From Toxorhynchites rutilus septentrionalis (taxonomy: Eukaryota; Arthropoda; Insecta; Diptera; Culicidae): DNA of 64,000 bases. Positions 13,530-25,338 of the stretch are shown here, in pieces (within the stretch, counting starts at the first letter, position 1; each line of letters begins with the position of its first letter). The DNA is taken from positions 293,842,089-293,906,088 of the forward strand of contig NC_073746.1 of assembly GCF_029784135.1 (NCBI RefSeq), in the 5' to 3' direction. Below the pieces are notes generated by a model. It saw only the letters and a program-made list of their open reading frames with translations. It made no database searches and was not told where the DNA came from. A program made the translations under genes and the position numbers.

Positions 13530-14150
13530 TTCGCCGCGCGGAATAAAAGGAAATGTAACCATTTGGGTGTCAATGAAAATGGTCATCTTGAATTCCAAAA
13601 AGTTACCCAATAAAAATGTTCACCACCTCGAAAAAACACCCTATGCTAAATATCAGCCCAATCGGATTTAAGGGAGGTTGGCGGTCAAAGTCTGAGTTTT
13701 CTGAAAATCGAAAAATCACTCAAGGGGTTAGCAAAGGAAATCGGGGTTTAAAAGAAAATTGATACCAAATGTCTTGAAATTGCATGAAACGTCTAGATCT
13801 ATTGTCATCTCGAAAATTTATTCATTCACACAGGTTTTTTTTCTAAATTCGAGGCAAAACTTATGTTTTAGGGTGCCAATAAAAAAAGTTATCTCGATTT
13901 TCGGCAAACTTGCTCTGAAATGTTGGTTTGCACGATAATATACCCAATACAAAATATTAGCTCAATCGGACTTTATTTTTTAGTGTCGCAGGCGTTAAAA
14001 TTTGAAAATCAGCGGAAATCGGGGTTTTCAAAAAAATATTTTTTTATGCCAAATGTCTTACAATTGCACATCGACGCTTCGTTACTTCGTTACTGTTATC
14101 TCGAAAAAAAAACCCAATTTTCGGTGATTTTTCGGTTTTCTCTATTATAG
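13530..14150 (+). repeat. Long-period diverged direct repeat (~300 bp)
   Basis: Two related units are seen. Motifs such as CAAATGTCTTRMAATTGCA (near 13768 and 14049), ATAT(C/T)AGC(C/T)CAATCGGA (near 13650 and 13957) and GGAAATCGGGGTTT recur in the same order. No coding sequence is supported. Similar ancient repeats occur in many insects; no family name is given. Confidence 0.45.
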
Positions 14151-14959
14151 TGACTTTCACAACACATTTTGGCTGGTTCGTCACTCTTACTTCCATTTTT
14201 GGAAGAATGTCGGGAGTGAGAATTGAACTCGTGATCTCTGCGTGAGAGGTATGGATGTTACCTTTTTTTTCGGTTTTCAAAAAAATCAATTTTTTTAAGG
14301 GTACACTTTTTCCAGAACCACAAAATTATAATCTATAACTTTGCCTAGGACACTATTTCGATCAAACAACCTGCTTTGGCGTTATAGTTTATATCCTGAA
14401 ATGATACATTTTCTGCATAAGTTCGTTTCAAAAACTAGTCATGATATTCGAAAAACTAATACCGTAAAATGACATCGTACCAAGTGCCGGACAAATTGGT
14501 AAAGTTTCAGCTAAATAAAAAATATGAAATTAAAAAATACTTCGGAAATTCGTGTTGATTGCCGGATATAACATCATTTACGATCTAATGTGATGCATAC
14601 ATTAGATGTCGAATTACAGCTTCATCTGGCGTAATGGATAAAATCGGGTTTTTCGTATTCTACCCGATTTTGGATTTTTTTTTTTACGCTTCAATATGAA
14701 TTGAAGTCCATTTGACGGGAAAGAATGAAATGAGATGGTCGAGTCGTACAGTGAGATAGCAACTAAACGCCCGAATGAATGACTGCTGAGTCATGTTGAC
14801 GGAGAAACTGCTAGAAGAAGCCAAAACTCATTTCCAATTGAATACGAAGGTGAATTTATTCATAGTCCGCTGACTATCCTCAATTGAATATGATTTTGCC
14901 GAACTCTGGTTCGCATTAAAAAAAAACACTATTAGAATACAGTAGTACTCACAGCTTTA
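14151..14959. other. Unassigned sequence
   Basis: AT-rich sequence with homopolymer runs, no coding frame or repeat boundary recognised. Confidence 0.4.
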
Positions 14960-15170
14960 ATGTATACATATCAAACATATCAAACAAATCATAAAGAATT
15001 TCCAATTCTATTGGTATGCAAATCTCTAAAATTTGTTAGTAACGAAAATAGTTATTTATAAACCATCAAGTGTAGAAAACACGGGTTATTTCGTGACAGA
15101 CGGAACGCGAAACACGAGACATCTCGTCAGCGGTCCGCAATGTGCTAACGAAGGACGTAGTCCTACGTCA
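14960..15170 (-). mobile_element. TGACGTAG-family fragment (M1)
   Basis: The right end reads GACGTAGTCCTACGTCA, the characteristic terminus of the family, and the 200 bp to its left align with the terminal part of 18299-18938 (shared ATATCAAACAAATC, ATTGGTATGC and AATAGTTATT blocks). The other end is missing. It is a short, 5'-truncated member and has no coding content. Confidence 0.6.
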
Positions 15171-15899
15171 AAGAATCTTTCAGAAACTGGCCACTGTTCA
15201 TGTTCCTCTCTTATGCGTTGACAGTTATTCTTTTTTAAGCTGATACTTTATTATGGTATTTTTTAATTTATTATGAGAAGCACATTTTTGTGTGTGGAAG
15301 AAACATATTCGAAGTTACATAGGATTATACAGCCAATCCATGCCAAACCGATATAAGGGTTCTCAGATATGAATGAATCTATTTTTCGGACCACCCAAAA
15401 ATGGAAATGGGCATCCTAATGAAAATAATAAAAAATACGGGTCTAATCATTTGGATTATAAATTTAATACAGATTTTCTGGAAGAAAACCTAAGATGAAT
15501 TAGGCGAAAAACATAGATTTCATTATGGCAACCCTGCATTCACTTATCCTTCTATATCGAAACCGCCAAATTACAATCAAATTACCGCAATGACATTGAT
15601 ATTTATGTTACACTATGCTATTTCTATCATAAAAATTATTTCTATTTAAAACATCAAATTATTTCTATTCAAACCATAACATATCTTTGAAACATAAACC
15701 TGATGAATGAAAATTCGCATTCGTCGCTAATTCGTCGCATCCTTCGTATGAATAAAGTAAAATGAAACCGTCAACATATTGGTTGGCAATAATATCATTC
15801 TTTACTGCACTCTAAGTGCGGTGTTTATTTTTTATTCCATGTAAAAAAAGAAATGTATTCAAATATTCCAATCAATGCGAGAGAGCAAAAAAATATTGC
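15171..15899. other. Unassigned AT-rich sequence
   Basis: No gene recognised. The part near 15385-15410 shares TTTTTCGGACCACCCAAAAATGG-like sequence with 28575-28600, so an old dispersed repeat is probable. Confidence 0.4.
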
Positions 15900-17100
15900 T
15901 GATATGATAATGCCAACTACAGTGCAATATCTCCAGTTTCCCTGAAGAGGAAAATTGTGTCAGAAAAAACACGATATCTCACCGTTTCACCGAAGGATGA
16001 ATGTTTTCTATCGATTCCGAGCAATAATGATGAGCACGCAGCGAACACCAAGCATTTCTTATCAAACTTCTCCGTAGTCGAGAGTACGTCAACCTTGTGG
16101 GGGCGGTGGCGATGAAAACGTGTATATAAATAGAGAGGCAAGGAAAAACAATGTTCAGTGGAGCCCGAGAGGGCGGTAGACGATTCAGAAACGTACAACA
16201 AGAAAACGCTTTTTCAAATCTATTTTGCGAAGGTTTATGTTTTTACACCGCCTGCAAACAATACCGAACAGAAAAGACCAAGTTTGCTCTCATACGCTTC
16301 AATTGAGATGCAGGAGCAAAAAAAAAAGATTCCAGTTGGTGGAAGAAGTGGGACGATGGCATTGTTCTCGCTGTGTTGTATTAAAATGTTTCAGTACATA
16401 TTTTTGTTGGCGTTTTGTGGGAACCGGAGCTGTAAATTTACTATGCGCAGAAACGAAAGGCATATTCCAAGCGGAGGCAACGAAAGTCGGCACCACAAAA
16501 CAAAAGTTAATACGAAGCTTTCAAATTATCGCTCCCCAGCTCTCCCCTCTAATCTGCTATCGCCGTCCCAAAGCACAATAACTGTTTAATCCATTTCAGG
16601 ATAAAAGCATCCTCACTTCTTCGGTACTCCCAAAAATCAATTTTCGTCCGGGGTAAGATCATCAGCACCATAAGGAAGCATTAAGTTAATGACTCCCTAA
16701 GCCGTTATCGGACGAATTTCCCACCGGGAGAGGAAGATAAATTTAAAAACTTCCCCTTTCCCATCCGAGATAGCAAAACAACAAAATGTTAATACCTCAC
16801 AATCCTCGAATGAAACCGAATCTCTCATTTCGTTCGGTACGGCAAAATGAAGCCGTAGAGAACTGGATAGCATTTCTGAGTTTCCGAGTGGTCGAAATTG
16901 GAGCTATACCTGCATAATTTAGAGCTCACCGCCCGTCCAGCGAAAAGTGCGACCACCAACGATATCGATAGTACGCAAGCTGCTCCTGCTAGCCGACATT
17001 CTCATCTTTCCCAGGATCCCAGCTTATAACGGTAAAAGGTACTCACCGTTGGAAACTTTCCGAGGTATGTAATCCGTTCTCTCGTGCACGAAAACAAGCT
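15900..17100. other. Low-repeat region around a candidate promoter
   Basis: This stretch is richer in GC than its neighbours and shows no match to the repeats elsewhere in the window. Frames downstream of the TATA site are open for up to 143 codons in one frame but start from GTG and show no motif. A GGGGTAAGAT splice-donor-like site lies near 16651. On the minus strand AACGGTGAGTACC near 17050 is another donor-like site. It may be part of a host gene's 5' region; nothing proves it. Confidence 0.3.
16123..16159 (+). promoter_or_regulatory. Candidate core promoter (TATA plus initiator)
   Basis: TATATAAA at 16123-16130 is followed by the arthropod initiator pentamer TCAGT at 16155-16159, so the TATA box would start at -34, slightly far from the usual -31. 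A GC-rich stretch lies just upstream. No expression evidence can be read from sequence. Confidence 0.4.
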
Positions 17101-17119
17101 CAAGCACCATTGTTGAATC

Positions 17120-18298
17120 AAAGTTGATAATGCTTGGTGTTAAAATAAACCTGAATGATGAAGTTTCGACTTTTGATATCCTGTTTCATCCACCGCAATA
17201 ATCTCGATTCTACATATCGGGTTCTGATGTTATTTCTCAGCATAGGATAGGAAAACTCTATTGGTGTCACAGACCGAAAGTTGAACTTCTCTGTAGTATT
17301 GCTGTTGTGATTTTTCAAGGCTTTATTGGTACTTAGCGAGTTTTTTCAATAAGAGCGCTACGAAAGTTTTTTTTTAATAAAATAAAAACGGTTCATCAAT
17401 CGTCGCTGGTTTATTAGCATAGACCATAGACTATAGACCATAGACGTAGCCTCACAGGAAATAGTCTAACGCCGTCAAATCGCATGACCGAGGCGGTCAA
17501 TTGACTGGGCCATTTCGTGAGATGACACGCTCACTAAACTTGGTTTTCAATAAATCGATTGTCAAATTCGCTGTGTGACTTGTGGTGTCGTCCTGTTGAA
17601 ACCACATATTGTCCAAGTCCATATCATCCAATTCGGGCCAAAATTATTCGGTTATCATTAGGGGTAGCGATTCCCCTTCACAGTAACGTGCCGGTCTTGA
17701 TCATCATGGAAGACCCAATGACGCCGCTGGACCATAAACCGCACCAAACCGTAATTTTTTCGGGATGCAATGGTGACTCATGGAGTACGTGTGGATGGCT
17801 TCCTGACCAATAACGCATATTTTGCTTGTTGACGAAGCCATTTAGTCAGAAATGAGCCTCATCACTGAAAATGATTTTTCGATGAAAATCCGGATCATTT
17901 TCAAGTTGTTGCTCAGCCCAATTCGCGAACATACGAATCGCTTCTGGTGGTCAAGAGGCTTCAGTTCTTTCATCAATTTGATTTTGTTAGGATGTAGGCC
18001 AAGATCTTTTCGCAAAATTCGTCACAACGACGTCACGGAGATGCCCAACGCTTAAGAACGACGTGTGAGAGACTGATTTGGGTCTTCCTCAATTGATGCG
18101 ATATTCCCGACATTACGGGCACTTCTTCGTCTCACTGGCACGGGAAAAGTTTGTACTATGCCTATGGATTAAAATTTTTCCACTAGACGCTCAATTGTTG
18201 ATCTGGCAGGACGATTATGACGGTCATAAATTGGACGTATTGACTCCGAATTTCGGTAGTAAATTTCAATAATCTCGACTCGTTGTTGGATCGTAAAG
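17120..18298 (-). pseudogene. Mariner-like transposase pseudogene
   Basis: Minus-strand translation gives fragments in transposase order: an N-terminal ALGISVTSLRRILRKDLGLHP helix-turn-helix piece near 18000, then a degenerate first catalytic block (FSVMRLIS near 17860), then LDDMDLDNMWFQQDDTTSHT around 17560-17630 with the second catalytic Asp in the QQD block, then a PPRSCDLT.LDYF block near 17470. Many stops and frameshifts separate these. The sequence near 17415-17455 contains a local CTATGGTCTATAG duplication within the C-terminal part. It abuts a TGACGTAG-family member at 18299. Family: Tc1/mariner superfamily, insect type with WFQQDGAT.HTA motif. Not functional. Confidence 0.75.
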
Positions 18299-18938
18299 TT
18301 CATTCACCTCTAGTATCTGAAATGACGATTTTCCTAGGCAGTTTAAAAGCGCGTTTTATGGAAACATATTCCGGTCTGCACAACGGCAAGCGAGTACGGC
18401 AAGTTTTGAAGAAAAATACCCCCAGCTGGCATGTATATTTGCCAAGCGAATTTCCATAGGTACAACGATTTAGAAGTCTGTGTTGGGGAAACCGTAAATC
18501 GGGCCAATCAAAACTTGGAAGTTAGGGTGTTTAGATAACGATTAACATTCTACAGTTATTCGATTGTTTATCTCAAGAAAAATAACATTTTATTAATTTT
18601 GATAGACGCGTAGAAATATTTCCTATCAATTGATGCAAACATCTATTAAGAAATGGACGAGTTATGAGCATTCGAAATACGGCTAGGGATAACACACAAA
18701 TCGGCAGAACAAATGTATGGGAAAAAGGAAATTCTTCCAGTTTTCATGAATGCAAACCGTTTAGATATCAGCGAATTGTAATGTATATCATATCAAACAA
18801 ATCTTAGAGTATTTCCGATTTGATTGGTATGCGAATCATAGTGACAGTGACAATAGTTATTAACGATAACTTTATTTCATAAAAACGTGACCTGTTTTCT
18901 GATTTGGCACCCTTCCAGAAAAACGTAGTTCTACGTCA
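18299..18938 (-). mobile_element. TGACGTAG-family member (M2), inverted, one end missing
   Basis: Aligns in reverse to 37342-38105 over nearly its whole length: shared CATTCACCTCTAGTA, ATATTCCGGTCTGCA, TAACATTTTATTAATT and ATTCTTCCAGTTTTCATGA blocks. Its right end is ACGTAGTTCTACGTCA at 18923-18938. The left side stops abruptly at the mariner pseudogene, implying truncation or insertion of one into the other. No coding potential. Confidence 0.7.
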
Positions 18939-19171
18939 AAATATGGCGTCGTTCGCTGTCCCTATCGGTCTACTTTCGTAGGGTCCCTATCGAAATACCC
19001 GTTATTTGAAGATGAAGGTATAATTGAATGAAAAACTCAAGAAAAAAATGTTTTCTTCGTCTTCATTTTGTTTTGGTAGGAATCTGATGGCGTAATTTTT
19101 GATACTCCAACATTCCAATTCCAAGATTCGAGTTTTTTCCTGTTATTAATTGATAGTAAACAACTGAATAT

Positions 19172-19445
19172 GGTGCACCCGTGGCCGAGTGGTTAGCGTC
19201 TCACATTATCATGCCGGGTGTTCGGGTTCGATTCCCGTTCTGACCGGGGGATTTTTTCGTCAAAGAAATTTCCTTCGACTTGCACTGTGATCACGCGTAT
19301 TCTAGAGCTTGCCCCTCGGAATACATTCAAGGCGTGTTATTTGGCTTAGAAAATCTCAACTAAGTATTAATAAATGACGCTAGTTAATGCATACGTTGAG
19401 ACGGCAAAAGTTCCACAGGGAACGTTAACGCCATTCAAGAAGAAG
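19172..19445 (+). mobile_element. tRNA-derived SINE with 14 bp target duplication
   Basis: An internal Pol III promoter is clear: A box TGGCCGAGTGG at 19182-19192 and B box GGTTCGATTCC at 19225-19235. A tRNA-unrelated body of about 200 bp follows and the element ends in a short AAGAAGAA tail. Perfect 14 bp direct repeats AAACAACTGAATAT flank it (19158-19171 and 19446-19459), the hallmark of LINE-driven retroposition. It resembles mosquito tRNA-SINEs such as Feilai, but the exact family was not checked. The intact duplication suggests a relatively young insertion. Confidence 0.85.
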
Positions 19446-19526
19446 AAACAACTGAATATAATTCATGAACATAAACCATTAATGAACGGCTCCATTTCCT
19501 ACCCACTGTGAACTAAAACATCGATA

Positions 19527-20345
19527 GAGTAGTGCGGGGCAAAGGTGCACACGGGGCAAAAGTGTGCATTGGCCTTTTTGAAGCAAACGAGCATAAAAAA
19601 TCGACAACAGTGCACCACTGCTGGAGTAAACACACAAATAAACATGATACAATTCATGAAAGTGGCAAGAAGTTATGAGGTAAAAAGAGTTTTGCGATGT
19701 TTTGATCTATTTTTTTCAATTTTGGGGATGACGATTTACTTACCTAAAATAACTGGAACGTTCGAAGCTACACTGTCAAGGAAACCTCATTCTATAGTAG
19801 ATGATAGTGCGTATTCGTTTTTGTGAAAAAGTTCACGAGGTTTTTTTTAAAAAAAATCGATTGGTTCAAAAATTGCTTGTGCGCTGTGGCTGTGGGCCAA
19901 AAGTTCGCCAAAACTATATAAAATGTTTTCAACCAAATTTTTAACGGGACCCACAAACAGAAAACTGGTTTGTAGAAATGCACTCCAGAAATGCTGAAAT
20001 GGCCAGACAGGGGCTTCGTGAGGGAGTCTCGAAGCGTTGGATTGCGGCAGACCTCGGTATTTCTGAATCAGATCTGAGGATAAGGCTCATATCAGTTAGT
20101 GATTTACGATTTGAATTTTCTTCTATGGTCTTTTATTGCCAGCGAGCACCTAGGGCTGTTCAGACAAGTTCTTACGAGTAAGCAGTCTGAGGATCTGGCG
20201 AACCACTGCAGAGCACTGGACAAATCTTTCTTTGGTATAACTCTCAATGAATTACGGCGCCTGGCGTTTGATTTTGCGGAAGTCAACAACCTCCAGCACG
20301 AATTCAACCAATTTGCAAAACTGGCAGGAAGAGATTGGGCTTCTC
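19527..20345 (+). pseudogene. pogo-like transposase fragment, copy B
   Basis: Starts with GAGTAGTGCGGGGC preceded by TA and repeated GGGGCAAA blocks, matching copy A inverted. Coding relics follow: a helix-turn-helix RWIAADLGISESDLRIRL near 20035-20090, then QVLTSKQSEDLANHCRALDK, ELRRLAFDFAEVNNL and KLAGRDWA near 20165-20340, typical of the N-terminal half of CENP-B/pogo-like transposases. The two blocks are separated by about 55 bp starting GTTAGT and ending TTGCCAG, which could be a short intron, though the frame does not rejoin perfectly. The DDE domain is missing; the sequence departs at about 20345. Confidence 0.7.
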
Positions 20346-21489
20346 GTTCATGAGGAACCATCGTCTGTCTATTCGAACCCCACAACAGCGCAACGAAGCA
20401 ACAGTGCTTAAGGTGGGACCAGCATGCCGCGCTATGCGTCGCGTTGCGACAATTGTGCTTTGACACTTCATTTTAAATATGTGTGTTTCCATTTAGTCGA
20501 ACACAATAATGCGTTGCGTCATTAGCATCGTTGTACTAAACGCTAACATTTGTTCTAAACTGCTTGTGCCGAATTCGTGATGACAGTGGCATGGTGTCGT
20601 CGTCTGGTGGCAACTTCAAATTAGGGTGATAATTTGGGTCCCAAACTCGTTAGTGTAGTCTCTATCAGTTTAGAAGACACGACAGCGAAGGTTTTTAAAT
20701 TCTAAAATTTGAATGAAAATTTTCACATCATGTTTTTTGATTACTTGTAACACGTGTTTTTGACTTTCATTCAATCATATGGCTAAACAATTCCAACATT
20801 GTTGCTGAATTTTTTCATCATAATATAGAGTTGTCTTCATAAACAATTTTCGTATGAGACTTTTTCACCACCTGCAACCAAAAATGTTTTTCAATTAAAT
20901 AGTATACCAGTTTGATATGGAAAAAGCTAATTTTCATTCAAAATTTTAATTTTGAAAACGTGTTCATTCCGACTGAAAATCAGCTATTCTTTCACGCTCC
21001 CCTAAACTAGTAAGCGGAGCTCAATGCCGCCAGCGCGGATATGTCAATATGTTGTTTTTAAAAGCATTCAACTGATCCGTGGGCACAACAAGAACAAGAT
21101 TTTCATACGAATTTTATTTTGTTGTTGTTTACATGAAAAGTGGTGATGCGAATGCTAGATTGTGACCGCAAACCAACAGACTGCGTCGGGCGAATGTTTT
21201 AGTACAAAACGCAAGCAATGACAGCTGATGAGAAGCAACGCACAACGCGGCACCTTTAAAGGCAATGCGTCGGAATCCTCAGAACCGAAATCCAAGATGA
21301 GGAAGAAAAATGAACAATTGCTTGAAAATAATTCAAAATGAATTTCAAATGATTTTTTTTTTATTTTCACATTCAATTCAATCACGGTTATGTTTCGTTT
21401 ATATTTATGTTTATGTTTACACAATTAACTTCAAATAACTATTGTTTCTCTATCAACAATGAGTTTCAAATAAGTCAAGTAAAGGTAAC
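20346..21489. other. Unassigned; possible decayed DNA-transposon ends
   Basis: Near 20405 the sequence CTTAAGGTGGGACCAGCATG with GCGTCGCGTTGCG is loosely mirrored on the opposite strand near 21235-21265 (CTTTAAAGGTGCCGCGTTG with GTGCGTTGC). These could be degenerate termini of one element of about 0.85 kb. The interior is AT-rich without coding signal. Confidence 0.3.
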
Positions 21490-22900
21490 TATGTATTTAT
21501 AAACTTGATCTATATAAATAAAAATGATTTGGTGTCCGTTCTTCACGATTTAACTCAAGAACGTAGCAACGGATTTAAACAGTCAGTATCAGGATTGATG
21601 CGTCTTAGTATGATGCATCAGGTTTATATGTCAAAAAAAAATCATATACCGCGAGTATAGATTACATAAATAAAAATATGTTCTGTGGAAACTTGTATGT
21701 TCGAAATGATTTATAACAATACTAGCTGACCCGGCAAACTTCGTCCCGCCCAAAATTTGTTTTTTGACATCCGGCAATCCTTTTTTTGGTATAGAGGGCA
21801 AAAGATAAAGGAGTGCGTTTCATCAGATTAAAATCCATTTCCAGTTTCGAACAAAGATCAATTTCGCTAGCGCAAACATCAAACAGCACTAACAGCACTT
21901 GTCACTATGTAATTGTAGAACATATGGGAATATATTTTTCCGAATTTTCCCTTTTTCCTTCAGAGTTTTCCGAAAATTTTCAATTGTCATGTTTGGAGGG
22001 GTGTCATACCATCATAGAAACATTTCTCATACTCAAAAACCCTCACATCCCAAATTGTGCTTGATTAGTTCTCGAATAATGCAGAAGTTTGTGTTTCGTT
22101 TGTATGACAGCCCACCCTTAGAGAGCGGGTAAGGTGTCTCACCACAGTAAAAACATTTATTGCACCCTAAAACCTCCACATGCCAAATTTGGTTTCATTT
22201 GCTTCATTAATTCTCGAGTAATGCAGAAATTTGAGTTTCATTTGTATGGCAGCCCCTACTAACACAAAGCCCCTCCCCCCAACTCCCCAGAGAGGGGGTG
22301 GAGAGAATAACCACCATAGAAAAATTTATAGCACCCTAAAACCTCCATATGCCTTATTTGGTTTCATTTGCTTGATTAATTCTCGAATAATGCAGAAACT
22401 TGTGTTTCATTTGTATGGCAAACCCCCCTTGGAGAGTCTAACCACCACAAAAACATTTATTGCACCTTTATACCTCTACATGCTCAATTTGGATTCATTT
22501 GCTTGAATAATTCTCGAGTAATGCAGAAATTTGTGCTTCATTTGTATGGCAGTCCCCCTAAGAGAGGGGGGAGGGGTATCTAACTACCATAAAAACATTT
22601 ATTGCACTCTAATACCTCAATATGCTGAATTTGGTTTCATTTGCTTGAATAATTCTCGAGTAATGCAGAAATTTGTGTTTCATTTGTATAGCAGCCCCCC
22701 CTTAGAGAGGGAGAGGGGTCTCAAACTATCACGAAAACCTTCCCCGGTCCCAAAAACCCCTACATACCAATTTTCATGTCGATCGGTTCAGTAGTTTTCG
22801 AGTCCATAAGAATCAGACAGAAATCCATTTTTATATAATATCTATAGAAGATAGAAGATATCAATTGTGGGTGGGACGAAGTTGACCGGGACAGCTAGTT
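21490..22900 (-). mobile_element. Helitron-like non-autonomous repeat
   Basis: The left edge (from about 21722) reads ACTAGCTGACCCGGCAAACT, which on the minus strand is a GCCGGGTCAGCTAGT 3' end, as expected for Helitrons (terminal CTAG next to T with a preceding GC-rich palindrome). The right part near 22760-22845 is, on the minus strand, ATATAAAAATGGATTTCTGT, the usual 5' start of this repeat type. A second, forward-facing 3' end (GACGAAGTTGACCGGGACAG then CTAGT) lies at 22876-22900. A 5'-like ATCTATATAAATAAAAATG also occurs at about 21508-21526, so more than one copy is probably superposed. No Rep/helicase sequence is present. Confidence 0.6.
22050..22745 (-). repeat. Tandem array inside the Helitron-like repeat
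   Basis: Five units of about 130-165 bp, marked by TCTCGARTAATGCAGAA at about 22070, 22212, 22377, 22510 and 22655, each followed by TTTCATTTGTATGGCAGCCC and a G-run. Short frames across the units translate into repeated peptides, but this follows from the DNA repeat and is not evidence of a gene. Confidence 0.75.
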
Positions 22901-24660
22901 AGTTAATAAAAAAAGTATTCTGTTTTAAATGTTGGACACCTTCAGATGTTTTATATTGTCAGTCTCCTCCCTTCCAAAAATTTCCACGTGGTACATTCGA
23001 CCATAACATCCACCCATCTCCACCCATAATCATCATACAACACCCCCTCCTCCTCACTTGATGGTGCTTCACACACTAGTAATAATGCTTCTTCCACTGG
23101 TAATGATTAAGCATTTATTTTTGTTACAAGTTATCTCAGAAGTACAATCCAATAAGTTGTCATTTTGTATTAGAATAGGTTTTTGTCCAACTACAAACAA
23201 AACTCGAGAAATTCTTGTACTACGTTGCGATGGTAATATATATAGTTACAATTTGGTCAGCAAACTTTATTTCATTTGCTTTCATTTCAAGAGTTATTGG
23301 ACGACAACAGTTGGGCACTACTCTACAGGCGTACATGATACATGAGAGAGAGAAACGAATACAGTATTGGAGGAGTCACTTCTATATGCCGTGAAGTTCA
23401 TTCGACGGTGAAGTATAAAATGAGCAATTGAATGCAAAGGCCGATCGCTTCATATTCCTTTGACTGCCCTCATTTGAACATGACTTTAACGAGCCCTACT
23501 ATACTATACATACTATTTTAAGAATGGGTTAAAAAAATGGACAAGTATCAAGGCATTTTTTTATCCCATTTAGCATAATATGTACGAGTATCCACCCGCG
23601 TGACTCCTTTACCCCCACACTAAAGGATGTTCGATATTACGGCTTTTTTCCTTATGATGAAATATGTATTATCTGCAATTTTTATAGTAAAACCCGTTTG
23701 CTATCTTCAACAACAATAAGTTTAACTACAATATTCTTAAAAAATGGTGATCCCTTAGTGTGACCACTTTGCACCCACTTCTCCTACATCCTACCGAGCG
23801 AAGACAAAGAAAAATCTCAAACACCACTAAGCGTTTCGACTCCCGAAATCGTGTATAAAGCATAATAAATAATTACAGAATATATCAGAAGTTCTCATAA
23901 AGAAACGTAAGGTCACTAATATTCGTCAAATGGCTCTTTTTCATCAGCCTGAAAATAAATTAAACGAGCTTTCAGTCAACCTATAAGTAAACTGGATGAA
24001 ATTGCCAGAATAAGTGATTGAACTATGAATCTTGAACAGAAATCTAGAGGTTGAATCTAGCAGAAAAAAACCATTCGACAACAGGCCATGTCCGTGCACT
24101 GCAAAAAGACGAAATGCTTTCCTATGAAATCATTTCCAATTATCCTATTCTCAGATCAGAGACCATTTATTCGCCGTGGATCCGGTGTCAGACTCACACA
24201 CAGCGGGGTGTATAAACCCTAGAGCTACCAGTGATATTACGGATGAACGGAGCAGTATTTTTTCTAGTGAAACATCCATCAAATGTGATGACGTTTAGCT
24301 TGGCAGCTTCGGATGAAAGAAACATTATCCAGTGTTAACTACGGTTGCCTACCTCCTCAGTGATCTTAATTACAGGATAATAACCGTGGGGCATCTTTTT
24401 TCTTGAATTGAATTTCTCTGGAAATTTTGAGTACAACGCGGGTTCGAGCAGTATCTGTCAATTGTATTAAATTTTGCACTTGAATTGAGTCTTAGAATAT
24501 CGGTTTACGCACTCTTTTTCGTAGTTATGGTTGTGCAAATTATACGCAGTATTTTAGAGTCGTATTGTCTCCCCAGACTCCCGATTCGTATTTCAAAATT
24601 TGGCTCAAATGGAAAATAACGATTAGTAGAAATATCATAATAATTATGAATACAGCGCGG
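22901..24660. other. Unassigned sequence
   Basis: No gene or element ends recognised. Around 22970-23060 the sequence is rich in C runs. A 95-codon frame at 23058-23345 lacks any recognisable motif and is probably chance. Confidence 0.4.
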
Positions 24661-24727
24661 ACTCGATTGTATACAGTCTTCGATTTCTGTTCAAATATAT
24701 ATAATCTAATCCTGTATATAATCGAGT
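24661..24727. repeat. Hairpin MITE-like repeat
   Basis: ACTCGATTGTATACAG at 24661-24676 pairs with CTGTATATAATCGAGT at 24712-24727 (15 of 16 positions). The related TTATATACAG...CTGTATATAATCAAG motif is present at about 28702-28742. Size and structure suit a tiny foldback element. Confidence 0.5.
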
Positions 24728-24889
24728 AAAAAAATATTTTTTTATTTGTTTTTTATACACATATTTTTCGTTTTTTGAGTATAAAAGAAGAATTTAATAT
24801 TTGATTCATCCCCTTAAAGTCATAAAATACCTTTCTCAGATAAAAATTCCTATTTATATTTGATGATAAAAATACTTCTACACATATGT

Positions 24890-25240
24890 TCGAATTCCAC
24901 AATGACAGAGTTATTGAACTTCTTCTCTGTTTCGGGCCCTGTTAGCCTAAACTGGCTCTAATTAAAACATACGCTACGTAGGACAATTCTGTTGCTCCTA
25001 TTTCAAAGATAAGAAAATGTTATATAAGATACAGTTGTGAAACTTTCAAATTAGTGGATTTAAGTAACATATTGAAGTCAAAAACTTCAATATTTGTGGT
25101 TTTTAAAGTGTTATTCTTAATTTTATCCCAAAGCTCCAAAGCTCTCTAACCGCTCTACAATTAGTTCTTTGAAACTCAACATCTATCTTTTTTTAATTTC
25201 GCTACAATATCATTTTAAACAATTCCTGGTGAATCTTCAA
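24890..25240 (+). repeat. Dispersed repeat R-B, copy 2
   Basis: Direct-orientation partner of 8090-8480. Shared blocks include AAGATAAGAAAAT, GTGAAACTTTCAAATTA and AGCTCTCTAACCGCTCTACA. No inverted terminal repeats like those at 7413 and 10607 are found near this copy. Confidence 0.5.
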
Positions 25241-25338
25241 CTAAAATCTACCAAAATCACGATTTTCATTTCACTGTACTCGTAATACCCAATAAAACTT
25301 TCACTTTAACATTAACTTTCTTTTGAAATAAGTCATAT

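Noticed and set aside
16158..16589. 143-codon plus frame just after the TATA/initiator site
   Set aside because: It starts at GTG, has no motif, and a second frame of 118 codons overlaps it. More likely untranslated sequence or chance.
19172..19250. Intact tRNA gene
   Set aside because: The A and B boxes are good, but the downstream body, tail and 14 bp target duplications show a SINE.
22231..22794. Two ~90-codon frames in the Helitron-type array, giving repeated peptides
   Set aside because: The peptide repeats mirror the DNA tandem units and frames break between units.
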